A stretch of 64,000 bases of DNA, from assembly GCA_016713125.1 (NCBI GenBank), contig JADJPT010000009.1:62001-126000 (forward strand), written 5' to 3'. The position numbers and the translations under genes are program-made. Of the stretch, positions 1-8,527 are shown piece after piece. Every line of letters starts with the position of its first letter. Position 1 is the first letter of the stretch. A model generated the notes under the pieces. It saw nothing but the letters and a program-made list of their open reading frames with translations, made no database searches and was not told the origin of the DNA. This stretch comes from Betaproteobacteria bacterium (GTDB lineage: Bacteria; Pseudomonadota; Gammaproteobacteria; Burkholderiales; SG8-39).

Positions 1-630
1 GTGCACGAGCTCGATTTCGTCGCGCGCGCAGGCTTCCAGCGCCTCCCGCGGGCGCACCCAGCGACTCTCCACCGTTTCGGCATCGTCGTGCGAGCCGTGC
101 TGGCCCGCCGGCGCCAGCGCCACGAAGAAACGCGCCGTGAAGCGGCGCGGCCTTCCAGGGGCGGTGATCCAGTGCGCGTAGTAGGTGATGCGATCGCCTG
201 GGATCAACAGGCGCTCGCGTTCGAGCAGGGTGCCGAAGGGTAGTGAGCCATCATTCACCGCATCGCGATGTGCAGCCAGCGCGGCGACTCGCTCGGCCGG
301 CAGTTCGTGGCCTGACTCGTCCACTGCAAGCAGGATTCCGGCTTCTTCGAAGCATTCGCGCACCGCGGCGATCCAGTAGTCGAGTCCGCCGGCCTCGACG
401 CCCAGATGGGAGCTGGCCACCTCATCGGTGATGCCGGCGACGCGCGCGCGTGCCGTGGTATCGGCTGCATCCAGGCCGCCGCCGGGAAACACATAGGCGT
501 TGGCGACGAAGGCGGCAGAAGGACTGCGCTTGAGCATGAATACCTCGGGGCCTGCCTCGCCGTCGCGCAGCAGGATCACGGTTGCAGCGGGACGAGGCAG
601 TTGCCGCGCCAGGTTGCGGTCTGCGCTCAT
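1..630 (-). CDS. NUDIX hydrolase, NUDT19-like (C-terminus cut by window edge)
   Basis: The reverse strand translates without a stop from ATG at 630 to the left edge (210 codons), so the C-terminus lies outside the window. The frame contains a Nudix box that is split: a PGGG element near residue 50 is followed, after an insert of about 45 residues, by RECFEEAGILL, which supplies the REUXEEXGU metal-binding helix. That inserted arrangement is typical of NUDT19/RP2-type acyl-CoA diphosphatases, suggesting hydrolysis of a CoA or nucleotide diphosphate; the exact substrate is inferred. Its ATG overlaps the stop of the upstream SDR gene by 4 bases (ATGA), so the two are probably translationally coupled. 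Confidence 0.85.
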   Translation of the reverse strand, partial: MSADRNLARQLPRPAATVILLRDGEAGPEVFMLKRSPSAAFVANAYVFPGGGLDAADTTARARVAGITDEVASSHLGVEAGGLDYWIAAVRECFEEAGILLAVDESGHELPAERVAALAAHRDAVNDGSLPFGTLLERERLLIPGDRITYYAHWITAPGRPRRFTARFFVALAPAGQHGSHDDAETVESRWVRPREALEACARDEIELVH

Positions 631-1502
631 GCCGTGCGCCCCGCTCGGTCCATGTCGTTCTGCGCCTTGATCATCGCGCGCATGCCCTCCCATTCGTTGT
701 CGGATACATTGTCCAGAGCAGTGAACGACGCGCCGTTGGCCAGGTAGCCGCCGCCGTCGATGGCTATGGTTTCACCGGTCAGCCAGTCGCAGCCGTCGGC
801 CATCAGGAAAGTTGCCAGGTTCTGCAACTCGGGCATCTCCCCGACGCGCCGCATCGGTATGGTCGCCGCGTTGTCTTCGAAGCTGCCGCCGGGCACCAGG
901 CGCTTGGCCGCCCCCTCGGTAGGAAACGGGCCTGGTGCGATCGCGTTCAGGCGTATGCCGTAGCGGCCCCATTCGACCGCCAGCGACTTGGTCATGACGT
1001 GAAGACCCGCCTTCGACATGGCCGAAGGCACGACATAGGGCGAACCTGTCCAAACCCAGGTCACCAGAATGGAAATCACCGACCCCTTGTGGCCGCCGGC
1101 GATCCAGCGACGACCGACGGCGTGCGTCACATAGAAGGTGCCGTGAAAGACGATATTGGCGATCGCATTGAAACCGTTGGGCGTCAGGTCCTTGGTCGGA
1201 CTGATGAAATTGCCTGCCGCGTTGTTGACGAGGCCGGTCAGCGGTCCGGCCTCGGTCCAGATGCGTTCGATCATCGCGTCTACGGCCTGCGCGTCGCGGA
1301 TGTCGACCGCATGCGTGCGAACACTGCCGCCGTGTCTGGCCATCAGATCGCCAGCGGTCGCCTCCAGCATCGGCCCGCGGCGACCGGCAATCCAGACTTC
1401 GGCACCAAGCGCGAGGTAGCGCTCGGCGATCTCTTTGCCCAGGCCGGTGCCGCCGCCGGTCACCAGGATGCGTTTGCCCGCGAGCAGGCGGTCCTTGAAC
1501 AT
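627..1502 (-). CDS. SDR oxidoreductase, 2,4-dienoyl-CoA reductase-like
   Basis: A 291-residue classical short-chain dehydrogenase. The cofactor-binding TGGGTGLGKE sits at residues 15-24 and NNAAGNF at 93-99. The region around residues 149-165 (WTGSPYVVPSAMSKAG) and the following SLAVEWG resemble mitochondrial and bacterial 2,4-dienoyl-CoA reductases, which use NADPH to reduce dienoyl-CoA in unsaturated fatty-acid oxidation. Ser160 and Lys164 match the family's catalytic Ser and Lys. The position where DECR1 has its catalytic Tyr appears to be Trp149 here, which is odd. The start is supported by a GGAG just upstream. It forms a two-gene unit with the downstream NUDIX gene. Confidence 0.85.
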   Translation of the reverse strand: MFKDRLLAGKRILVTGGGTGLGKEIAERYLALGAEVWIAGRRGPMLEATAGDLMARHGGSVRTHAVDIRDAQAVDAMIERIWTEAGPLTGLVNNAAGNFISPTKDLTPNGFNAIANIVFHGTFYVTHAVGRRWIAGGHKGSVISILVTWVWTGSPYVVPSAMSKAGLHVMTKSLAVEWGRYGIRLNAIAPGPFPTEGAAKRLVPGGSFEDNAATIPMRRVGEMPELQNLATFLMADGCDWLTGETIAIDGGGYLANGASFTALDNVSDNEWEGMRAMIKAQNDMDRAGRTA

Positions 1503-1547
1503 GGGTGCTCCCCGTATGCAGGAGCACCTATTGTAAGTGCGCCAACC

Positions 1548-1730
1548 TCAGCAGCAGCAGGCGGTTTGCAGTGTGGTGCGCGGACGCTGACGTCGGCGCG
1601 GCACGAGACGCGCGAGCAGGCGATGAAACGCCTGCGAGCGTTCGAGATGCGCCTGCTCGCGCAATGCCCGTATCAGTGCCGGGTTGCGGCGCAGGTCGTC
1701 CAGAGTAAGCGGCTCAAGGGGTGCGGGCAT
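1548..1730 (-). CDS. Small basic hypothetical protein
   Basis: A 60-residue reading frame starting at ATG 1730, 11 bases after the stop of the DUF2917 gene and on the same strand. It is rich in Arg and Leu, has a central amphipathic stretch (ALREQAHLERSQAFHRLLAR) and ends in a basic tail followed by three cysteines. Very short basic proteins of this kind are often found next to DUF2917/LysR pairs in Burkholderiales, but I cannot assign a family or function. Its reality rests on operon position and codon usage only. Confidence 0.45.
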   Translation of the reverse strand: MPAPLEPLTLDDLRRNPALIRALREQAHLERSQAFHRLLARLVPRRRQRPRTTLQTACCC

Positions 1731-1741
1731 GGCCAAGCTGC

Positions 1742-1969
1742 TCAGGCGATCGACAGCGAGGCCGGCGACAGCGCCGTCACCAGCGCCAGCCCAGCCTGCT
1801 CCAGGCGCATGCAGGCGCCGGCTTCGAGGATCAGGTCGCGATTGCGATTCTCCTCGGTGATCCACAGGGTTCCCTCTTCGCAACACAAGGTGCTGCCGAT
1901 TCCGTCGGTGACTTTCAGGGTCTGGCCGCCGGCCAGGCGCAGGGCCTTGCCGCTGATCTCGATGCGCAT
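1742..1969 (-). CDS. DUF2917 domain-containing protein
   Basis: A 75-residue protein. It has the short all-beta, cupin-like pattern of DUF2917: a beta strand ending in GQTLKV, the CCEEGTLWIT element around residues 29-38, and DLILEAGACMRL near 45-56. The family is mostly restricted to proteobacteria and has no proven function. It is divergently oriented to the LysR regulator at 2079, an arrangement common in betaproteobacteria, so the LysR protein probably controls it. A small basic ORF follows 11 bases downstream. Confidence 0.75.
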   Translation of the reverse strand: MRIEISGKALRLAGGQTLKVTDGIGSTLCCEEGTLWITEENRNRDLILEAGACMRLEQAGLALVTALSPASLSIA

Positions 1970-2030
1970 GATGTCCTCCTTGCCTTTTACATGAATAAAT
2001 TACATGCTTGATTGCGATGCGGGGTGAATT

Positions 2031-2046
2031 TTCCATTCGAAATGAA
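2031..2046. promoter_or_regulatory. Candidate LysR operator in divergent intergenic region
   Basis: In the 109-base AT-rich spacer between DUF2917 and the LysR gene, TTCCATTCGAAATGAA forms an imperfect inverted repeat around CGA. LysR regulators commonly bind such sites (T-N11-A type) in divergent promoters. This is a visual match only. Confidence 0.3.
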
Positions 2047-2078
2047 CTTCGGTAAAACGTAATGCAGGAAGGATATGC

Positions 2079-3098
2079 ATGAGTAAATGGCATGCAAAAG
2101 ATGTTCCGCGCCTGCCTTCGATGGACCTGCTCAGGGGCTTCGAAGCGGCCGCCAGGCTGCTGTCGTTCACGCGCGCGGGAGAGGAACTGCACCTTACCCA
2201 GTCGGCCGTGAGCCGGCAGATGCGCGAACTGGAGGAGCAGCTCGGCGCGACCCTGTTCGAGCGCCGGCATCGCGCGCTGGCGCTGACCGAGGCGGGGCGG
2301 GCGTTCTATCCGGCCGCGGCGCAGGCCCTTGCGGCAATGCGCGAGTGCGTCCAGCGCGTGCGCCAGGTCGCCGGCTTGCGCGCGCTGATGGTGTCTTCGA
2401 CGGCGAGCTTCGCCTCGCTCTGGCTGGTGCCCCGGCTGACGCGTTTCGCGGGCGAGAATCCCGGCATGGACGTGCACGTCTCCGCCAATGCGCGCATCCA
2501 GGATCTGGATCGAGACGGCGTGGACGTCGCGATCCGCTACTGCCCGCCTGCGATGGCCGGAACGGCGGCCGTGCGCCTGTTCGGCGAGCATGTGTTTCCG
2601 GTGGCCAGCCCGCGCCTGCTTGCTGACACGAAACGCCCGCTGCGTGAGCCTGCCGATCTGCGCCATCACGTGCTGCTGGCGGTCGAGGATCCGGAAGGCG
2701 CCTATCCCTGGCTCTCGTGGGGCTCGTGGCTGGAACTGGCCGGTTTGGGGGATCTCAAGCCGGCCGGACGTCTGCACTTCACCGAGTACGATCAACTGCT
2801 GCGCGTGTCCCGGGACGGATACGGCGTGGCGCTGGGTCGCAGCGCACTGGTGCGCGATGCCCTGCGCTCGGGCGAACTCGTCGCTCCGTTTGCGGCGATC
2901 GGCCACAGGGCCGCCGACAGCTCACGCGCCTATCACGTCATCGTCGCGCCACGTGCGCGTGCGCGCCCCGACGTGCAGCGTTTCGTCGACTGGCTGCAGC
3001 GCGAGGCCGCTCAGGACGAGTACGCGCCCGCCGTGGAGGATGCCGAGGGTGGGCGGGGGTCCAAAGACGGAGCGCGCAAGCGAAAACCTAGACCGTGA
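2079..3098 (+). CDS. LysR family transcriptional regulator (GcvA-type)
   Basis: A 339-residue regulator. The N-terminal winged helix-turn-helix spans about residues 15-75, with the recognition region LTQSAVSRQMRELEEQLG followed by LFERRHRALALTEAG. The rest is a periplasmic-binding-protein-like effector domain (about 95-310). The GcvA subgroup assignment comes from the spacing and the LHLTQSAVSRQ signature; the effector is unknown. It is about 30 residues longer than usual because of a basic C-terminal tail, and its last 11 bases overlap the convergent oxidoreductase gene. The ATG has a good upstream AGGAAGG. It probably regulates the divergent DUF2917 gene and itself. Confidence 0.88.
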   Translation: MSKWHAKDVPRLPSMDLLRGFEAAARLLSFTRAGEELHLTQSAVSRQMRELEEQLGATLFERRHRALALTEAGRAFYPAAAQALAAMRECVQRVRQVAGLRALMVSSTASFASLWLVPRLTRFAGENPGMDVHVSANARIQDLDRDGVDVAIRYCPPAMAGTAAVRLFGEHVFPVASPRLLADTKRPLREPADLRHHVLLAVEDPEGAYPWLSWGSWLELAGLGDLKPAGRLHFTEYDQLLRVSRDGYGVALGRSALVRDALRSGELVAPFAAIGHRAADSSRAYHVIVAPRARARPDVQRFVDWLQREAAQDEYAPAVEDAEGGRGSKDGARKRKPRP

Positions 3099-4089
3099 GC
3101 ACGATTTTGCCGATGTGCTGCGAGGACTCCATCAGCTTGTGCGCCTCGCCGGCTTGCTCGAGCGGGAAAGTCCTGAAGATGACGGGCTTGATCTTGCCGG
3201 CGTCGAGCAGCGGCCAGATGCGTTCGCGCAGGGCGCGCGCCACCTGACCCTTGAACTCGACGTTGCGCGGGCGCAGCGTCGATCCGGTGATCTGCAGGCG
3301 CTTGCGCATCACCTCGTTCAAGTCCACCTCGGTCTTGTGGCCGCGCAGGAAGGCGATCATGACGAGTCGGCCGTCCTCGGCCAGGCTCTTGAGTTCCTTG
3401 GGCACGTAGTCGCCACCGACCATGTCGAGGATTACGTTCACACCTTTGCCGCCGGTTGCCGCCTTCAGCTCGGCGGCCCAGTCCTGGGTCCTGTAGTTGA
3501 ACGCCTGTTCCGCGCCGAGCTTTACGCATGCTGCGCACTTCTCGTCGCTGCCGGCGGTCGCGAACACGCGATTGCCCATCGCCGACACCATCTGTATGGC
3601 CGTCACGCCGATGCCCGAGGAGCCGCCCTGCACCAGAAACACCTCGCCGGATTTGAGGCCGCCGCGCTCGAATACGTTGCTGTAGACGGTGAAGAAGGTC
3701 TCGGGCAGAGAGGCCGCCTCGGTCAGTGAGAGGCCTTTGGGCACGGGCAGCGCCTGGACCTCCGGCACCGCACAGTACTCGGCATAGCCGCCGCCATGCG
3801 CCAGGGCGCAGACCTGCTCGCCGATCTTCCATTGGGTCACCTCGCTGCCCAGCGCGGCTACGGTGCCGGCGACCTCCAGGCCGGGCAGATCCGAGGCGTC
3901 CGGCGGGACCGGGTAGTTGCCCATGCGTTGCAGCACATCCGGGCGGTTGACGCCTGCTGCAGCGACCTTGATCAGGATCTCGCCGGGCTTGAGCTGAGGC
4001 AGGGGGCGCTCAACCGGCTTGAGCACATCCGGACCGCCGGGCTGGGAGACTTCGACGGCGCGCATCTTGGCGGGCAGCTTGGAGTTCAT
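3088..4089 (-). CDS. NAD(P)H-quinone oxidoreductase, PIG3/QOR type
   Basis: A 333-residue member of the zinc-independent medium-chain dehydrogenase family. It starts MNSKLPAKMRAVEV and carries the GroES-like N-terminal fold (LIKVAAAGVNRPDVLQR, residues 41-57) and a Rossmann motif QGGSSGIGVTAIQ near 155. It lacks the structural and catalytic zinc cysteines of alcohol dehydrogenases, matching PIG3-type quinone reductases (TIGR02824), which reduce quinones with NADPH. The gene stands alone, convergent with the LysR gene and overlapping its end by 11 bases. Length is normal for the family. Confidence 0.88.
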   Translation of the reverse strand: MNSKLPAKMRAVEVSQPGGPDVLKPVERPLPQLKPGEILIKVAAAGVNRPDVLQRMGNYPVPPDASDLPGLEVAGTVAALGSEVTQWKIGEQVCALAHGGGYAEYCAVPEVQALPVPKGLSLTEAASLPETFFTVYSNVFERGGLKSGEVFLVQGGSSGIGVTAIQMVSAMGNRVFATAGSDEKCAACVKLGAEQAFNYRTQDWAAELKAATGGKGVNVILDMVGGDYVPKELKSLAEDGRLVMIAFLRGHKTEVDLNEVMRKRLQITGSTLRPRNVEFKGQVARALRERIWPLLDAGKIKPVIFRTFPLEQAGEAHKLMESSQHIGKIVLTV

Positions 4090-4178
4090 GGATTCGGCTC
4101 AGGAAGTAAGGGATCAAAGGCGGCGGATGATAGCGCACGGTATGATGCGGCCAAAACCCCTCTGGGGGGAGGGTCTGG

Positions 4179-6095
4179 ATGTTTCGAGTGCTCCGCCTGC
4201 TGCTTTGCGTGTTGGCCGCGCTGCCTTGCGCCGTGCTGGCCGAGGCGCCCGTCGTGCAGGTGGCCAATGGCATCGGCAGCCTGCCCATGGGCCGTTTCGT
4301 CGAGCTGCTCGAGGATCCGGACGGCAGTCTCGGCCTGGACGAGGTGCGCAGCCCGGTACATGCGGCGCGCTTTCGCCCCAGCGGCGCGGAGCAGGTCAAT
4401 ATCGGCTACTCCCATTCAGCATGGTGGCTGCGCTTCTGCCTGCGGGCGAACTCTGACTCGCCGCGCGAGTTGTTGCTCGAAGTGCGTTTTCCGAGCATAG
4501 ACCTGATCGAGATGTACGCCCCGGTCACCGGCGCCGCAGGCGCCGTCGCCTACACGCGATCGCAGTCCGGCGACACGTTGCCCTGGCACGAACGCGAAAT
4601 ACGGAACCGCAATCCGGTCCTGCGGCTGCCCGTCGCGCAAGGCGAGCACTATGTTTATCTGCGGGTGACCTCGCAGAGCGTGCTGACCATGCCGATCTAC
4701 CTATGGCAGCCGCAGGCTTTCGAGCACTTCAACAGCGATACGCAGATGGTGCTCGGCGTCTTCTACGGCGTGATTCTCGCGCTGGTCATCTACAACCTGA
4801 TGCTCTTCGTTTCACTGCGCGACCGCGTCTATCTCTACTACGTGCTGTACACCGCGGTGTTCGGCCTCTACCTGTTCGCCTACGATGGTCTGGCCTTCCA
4901 GTATCTGTGGCCGGACAGCGTCTGGTGGGCAAATCATGCGCCCGCCGCCGCGCTGAGCCTGGTGCTGATGCTCGGTGCGGTGTTCGCGCGCTCCTTCCTG
5001 GTGCTGCCGCGCATCGCCCCGCGCGCCGATCGCTTCGTGCTAGCCACCGGCGCACTGGGCGGCGTGCTTGCCGTGCTGGCGGCTACCGGTACGCTACTCG
5101 AGTACGGCGTCATCCTGCGCATCATTTCGGTGGTCGGCGCGCTGTCGGCCTGCGTTACGCTCTACGTTTGTGTTCGCGAAGTGTTGCGCGGCTATCGTCC
5201 GGCGAAATTCTTCCTGCTCGCCTGGTCCGGCCTGCTGGTGTTCATATTGCTGGGCACGCTGCGCAACTTCGCGCTGGCGCCGGCCAATTTCGCCACCATC
5301 TATTGCCTGCACATCGGCTTGATGCTCGATGTTCTCCTGCTGTCCTTCGGCCTGGGCGACCGCATCAACATCATCAAGCAGGAGAAGCAGCTGGCGCAAG
5401 CCGAGGCACTCGCCAACCAGCAGGCGCTGCTCGAGGCTACCCGGCGCAGCGAGCGCGAACTCGAGCAGCGCGTCTTGGACCGTACCGCCGAGTTGAATGC
5501 GGCCAATGAACGGTTGCACGTCGATGCACGCGAGAGGGAACTGCTGCTCGAGCAATTGCGCGAAAGCGAGGAGCGCATGCGCTTCATGGCGCAGCACGAC
5601 GCGCTGACCGGACTGCCCAACCGCTACAGCATGCAGGAGCGGCTTTCACTCGCGCTAGAGTTGTCGCGGCGCAATCGCAAGAAGCTCGCGGTGATGCTGG
5701 TCGATCTGGACGGTTTCAAGGCGGTCAACGACGTACATGGGCACCCCGCAGGCGACCAATTGCTGGTCACGGTCGCCGCCAGGCTGCGCACCAGCGTACG
5801 CGCCTCGGATACGGTGGCGCGCTTCGGCGGAGACGAGTTCGTGATACTCGCCAGCGAACTCGAGCGAACCGAGGATGCCGTCATGGTGGCCGAAAAAATC
5901 GCCGACATGGTTAGCGTGCCGATACCCCTGGCGAGCGGACCTTGCAGGATCGGCTGCTCGATAGGCATCAGTGTATTTCCGGATAACGCCGACGATCCGG
6001 ATGAACTGCTGGGACTGGCCGACAAAGCCATGTACCGACGCAAGGCCGAACGCGGGACGGGCGGCCGCCCGGCCTATTTCTTCGTGGAGACTTGA
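4179..6095 (+). CDS. 7TMR-DISM sensor diguanylate cyclase
   Basis: A 638-residue membrane protein. The order is: signal peptide (1-21, cut near AVLAEA), periplasmic 7TMR-DISM extracellular domain (about 25-180), seven transmembrane segments (about 185-400), a coiled-coil linker (about 400-465) and a C-terminal GGDEF domain. The catalytic GGDEF is intact at about 550-554 and an RASD at about 541-544 matches the RxxD allosteric inhibition site. It should make cyclic di-GMP from two GTP in response to an extracellular, probably carbohydrate-like or lipid-derived, cue. No EAL domain is present. A GGGGGGAG stretch lies just upstream of the ATG. It is monocistronic. Confidence 0.93.
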   Translation: MFRVLRLLLCVLAALPCAVLAEAPVVQVANGIGSLPMGRFVELLEDPDGSLGLDEVRSPVHAARFRPSGAEQVNIGYSHSAWWLRFCLRANSDSPRELLLEVRFPSIDLIEMYAPVTGAAGAVAYTRSQSGDTLPWHEREIRNRNPVLRLPVAQGEHYVYLRVTSQSVLTMPIYLWQPQAFEHFNSDTQMVLGVFYGVILALVIYNLMLFVSLRDRVYLYYVLYTAVFGLYLFAYDGLAFQYLWPDSVWWANHAPAAALSLVLMLGAVFARSFLVLPRIAPRADRFVLATGALGGVLAVLAATGTLLEYGVILRIISVVGALSACVTLYVCVREVLRGYRPAKFFLLAWSGLLVFILLGTLRNFALAPANFATIYCLHIGLMLDVLLLSFGLGDRINIIKQEKQLAQAEALANQQALLEATRRSERELEQRVLDRTAELNAANERLHVDARERELLLEQLRESEERMRFMAQHDALTGLPNRYSMQERLSLALELSRRNRKKLAVMLVDLDGFKAVNDVHGHPAGDQLLVTVAARLRTSVRASDTVARFGGDEFVILASELERTEDAVMVAEKIADMVSVPIPLASGPCRIGCSIGISVFPDNADDPDELLGLADKAMYRRKAERGTGGRPAYFFVET

Positions 6096-6118
6096 GGACG
6101 ACGAAACCCGGCGAGCGC

Positions 6119-7102
6119 TCAGCTCTTCAGCATCTGCTGTGCCGCCCAGCGCAGATCAACGTTGCCGCCGGAAATGATCACGCCGACGCGCGCGCCCTTG
6201 AAGTCGCGCTTGCCCTCCAGCAGCGCGGTCGCCGCCAGTGCACCCGTCGGCTCGACCACCATCTTCATGCGCTCCCAAAGCCAGAACATGGACTTCAGAA
6301 GTTCGGGGTCGCTTACGCTGAGCATGTCGTCGACATAGTGCATGACCAGCGGGAAGGTGACATCGCCCATCGAGTGCGTGCGCGCGCCATCGGCGATGGT
6401 GTCGGGGTTATGGCAACTCTGCAGGGTCCCGGTGCGGAACGAGCGAACGACATCGTCGCCCAGTTCGGGTTCCACGCCGATGCTCTTGCACTCGGGGGAG
6501 AGGGCGTCGGCCGCGATCGCGCAGCCCGACAGCAGGCCTCCGCCTCCGCAGCACACCAGCAGGAAGTCCAGCGGACCGACTTCCTCGATGAGTTCCTTGG
6601 CGGCCGTGCCCTGGCCGGCCACCACGTGCGGGTGGTTGAAAGGCGGGATCACGGCAAGGCCGCGTTCCTCGGCCAGTTGCCTGGAAAACGCTTCACGGTC
6701 CACCTTGTGTTTGTCGTAAACCACCACTTCGGCGCCGTAGCCCCGCGTAGCCTCGAGCTTCACCGGCGGCGCGTCCATGGGCATCACTATCACGGGTTTC
6801 ACGCCCAACATGCGGCCGGCCAGCGCCACGGCCTGCGCGTGATTGCCCGAGGAGTAGGCCAGCACGCCGCGCTTCTTCTCCTGGGGCGTGAGTTGCGACA
6901 GCGCGTTGTAGGCGCCGCGGAACTTGAAAGCGCCCATGCGTTGAAAATTCTCGCACTTGAAGAAAGCGCTCGCGCCGGTGCGCGCGTTGACGGTGGACGA
7001 GGTCATCACCGGCGTGCGGTGCGCCTGGCCTGACAGGCGCGCGGCCGCGGCGGCGACGTCCTCGTAGCTGACGGGAAGAGGGGAGTTCGGGTTCGCTTTC
7101 AT
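6119..7102 (-). CDS. Threonine/serine dehydratase-like PLP enzyme
   Basis: A 327-residue fold-type II PLP enzyme. Lys60 in GAFKFRGAYN is the Schiff-base lysine, SSGNHAQA (84-91) is the substrate loop, and GGGGLLSG (186-193) binds the cofactor phosphate. Length and motifs match catabolic threonine dehydratase, serine racemase or threo-3-hydroxyaspartate dehydratase; the C-terminal regulatory ACT domains of biosynthetic IlvA are absent. The likely reaction is deamination of L-threonine or L-serine (or a beta-hydroxy amino acid) to the 2-oxo acid and ammonia. It is convergent with the diguanylate cyclase, 23 bases away, and no operon partner is visible. Confidence 0.85.
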   Translation of the reverse strand: MKANPNSPLPVSYEDVAAAAARLSGQAHRTPVMTSSTVNARTGASAFFKCENFQRMGAFKFRGAYNALSQLTPQEKKRGVLAYSSGNHAQAVALAGRMLGVKPVIVMPMDAPPVKLEATRGYGAEVVVYDKHKVDREAFSRQLAEERGLAVIPPFNHPHVVAGQGTAAKELIEEVGPLDFLLVCCGGGGLLSGCAIAADALSPECKSIGVEPELGDDVVRSFRTGTLQSCHNPDTIADGARTHSMGDVTFPLVMHYVDDMLSVSDPELLKSMFWLWERMKMVVEPTGALAATALLEGKRDFKGARVGVIISGGNVDLRWAAQQMLKS

Positions 7103-7293
7103 GGCGTAATTCTAGGCGAAAGCGCGGTGAAACGGCGTCGCGGCGGTATGGAGCCGCGGCGTACAATCGCCGGCGACCTGCGGCCTGATGCCTCGGGACG
7201 AGACCACAGCGCAAAGCGCCGGAGGAGTGCCAATGGATTACTCAGTACCAGGACCTGAAGATCCGCCCGCTCGAGCCGGGTATCGTCGAGATC

Positions 7294-8040
7294 GTGATGG
7301 GCGATGAGGGCGGCAAGCTCTCCACCGCGGGCCATCGCATGCACGCCGAGCTGGCCGAGATCTGGCGCGACATCGATCGCGATCCGGCCGTGAACGTCGC
7401 CATCATCCGTGGCGCAGGTCGTGGTTTTTCCGCCGGCGGAGATCTTTCCCTGGTGCAGGACATCGCCGACGATTTCGCGGTGCGTGCGCGCGTCTGGCGC
7501 GAAGCGCGTGACCTGGTCTACAACGTCATCAACTGCTCGAAGATCGTCGTCTCGGCCATGCACGGGCCTGCCGTTGGCGCGGGGCTGGTGGCCGGAATGC
7601 TGGCCGACGTGTCGATTGCCGCGAAGAATGCGCGCATCATCGACGGGCACACCCGCCTGGGTGTCGCGGCCGGCGATCACGCCGCCATCGTCTGGCCTCT
7701 GCTGTGCGGGATCGCCAAGGCCAAGTACTACCTGCTGACCTGCGATCAGCTCACCGGAGAGGAGGCCGAGCGCATCGGCCTGGTGTCGCTGACCTGCGAG
7801 GAAAGCGAGTTGCAGGCCAAGGCGCTGGAGGTGGCCCGCAAGCTCAACGGCGGGGCGCAGACCGCGTTGCGCTGGACCAAGTACAGCCTCAACAACTGGC
7901 TGCGCATGGCCGGCCCGACGTTCGACAACTCGTTGGCACTGGAATTCCTCGGCTTCACCGGTCCCGAGGTGCAGGAGGGCATCGCCTCGCACCGCGAGAA
8001 GCGCAAGCCGGTGTTCCCGCCGCCGCCCGGGGATCTCTGA
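7294..8040 (+). CDS. Enoyl-CoA hydratase/isomerase family protein (5' end disrupted)
   Basis: A crotonase-fold protein of at least 248 residues. The oxyanion-hole segments are visible: RGAGRGFSAGGDLSL and MHGPAVGAGLVAGM. Substrate is an unknown enoyl-CoA. The start is uncertain. The first in-frame starts (GTG 7291, ATG 7294) have no ribosome site and would delete the first beta strand, whose sequence YQDLKIRPLEPG is readable upstream in this same frame. A well-placed ATG at 7233 after GGAGGAG is in another frame. Loss of two bases near 7241 (for example from a CCC run) would explain this, giving a normal start at 7233. No neighbour gene forms an operon with it. Confidence 0.85.
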   Translation: MMGDEGGKLSTAGHRMHAELAEIWRDIDRDPAVNVAIIRGAGRGFSAGGDLSLVQDIADDFAVRARVWREARDLVYNVINCSKIVVSAMHGPAVGAGLVAGMLADVSIAAKNARIIDGHTRLGVAAGDHAAIVWPLLCGIAKAKYYLLTCDQLTGEEAERIGLVSLTCEESELQAKALEVARKLNGGAQTALRWTKYSLNNWLRMAGPTFDNSLALEFLGFTGPEVQEGIASHREKRKPVFPPPPGDL

Positions 8041-8072
8041 GATACCGCCGGGCCGCGCGCCCGAGTCCGCCG

Positions 8073-8456
8073 TCAGGCCGTCGGGCCGAGCTTGCTGAAA
8101 TCGAGCGCGTCGCCGCCCGCCGCAGCGGCCGGTGCCGCGGCCGAAGCCGCAGCGGCGGGCGATGCCTGCGAGGCGGGCTGTGCAGAGGCACTCGAGCACA
8201 GCCGTTCCAGGTCGCGCGCGACGGCCGCCAGATCCGGGCCGACGCGTCCCTGGTAGGAAAGCAGGATGCGCACCGGAAGGTCGGTCAGCGTGGGTTCGGG
8301 ATGGTCGCGCAGGTGGGCTGCGTTCTGCAGGACCGGCAGGATGTGCTGGGACTTGGTGCCGGCCATGGCGCTTTCGAGGCCGTTGATCACGGCCGCCTGC
8401 GCGCGGGCGATGCCCGACAGCAGTTCAGCCAGTTGCAGGGCGTTCATTTGCAGCAT
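8073..8456 (-). CDS. Hypothetical protein with Ala-rich C-terminus
   Basis: A 127-residue protein of unknown family. The first 90 residues look helical (MNALQLAELLSGIARAQAAV) and include DLPVRILLSYQGRVGPDLAAVARDLERL. The remainder is a low-complexity Ala/Pro/Ser segment before a short DALDFSKLGPTA end. No signal peptide or membrane segment is evident, so it is likely cytoplasmic. The chosen ATG follows GGAGGAAG at good spacing. It faces the DUF1499 gene divergently across 71 bases. I do not recognise a function. Confidence 0.6.
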   Translation of the reverse strand: MLQMNALQLAELLSGIARAQAAVINGLESAMAGTKSQHILPVLQNAAHLRDHPEPTLTDLPVRILLSYQGRVGPDLAAVARDLERLCSSASAQPASQASPAAAASAAAPAAAAGGDALDFSKLGPTA

Positions 8457-8527
8457 GGTTGGCTTCCTCCGGTGAACGTTTTGGCGGCTGCTCGGTTGCG
8501 TTGGTCGTCGATGTTAACATCGGCCCC

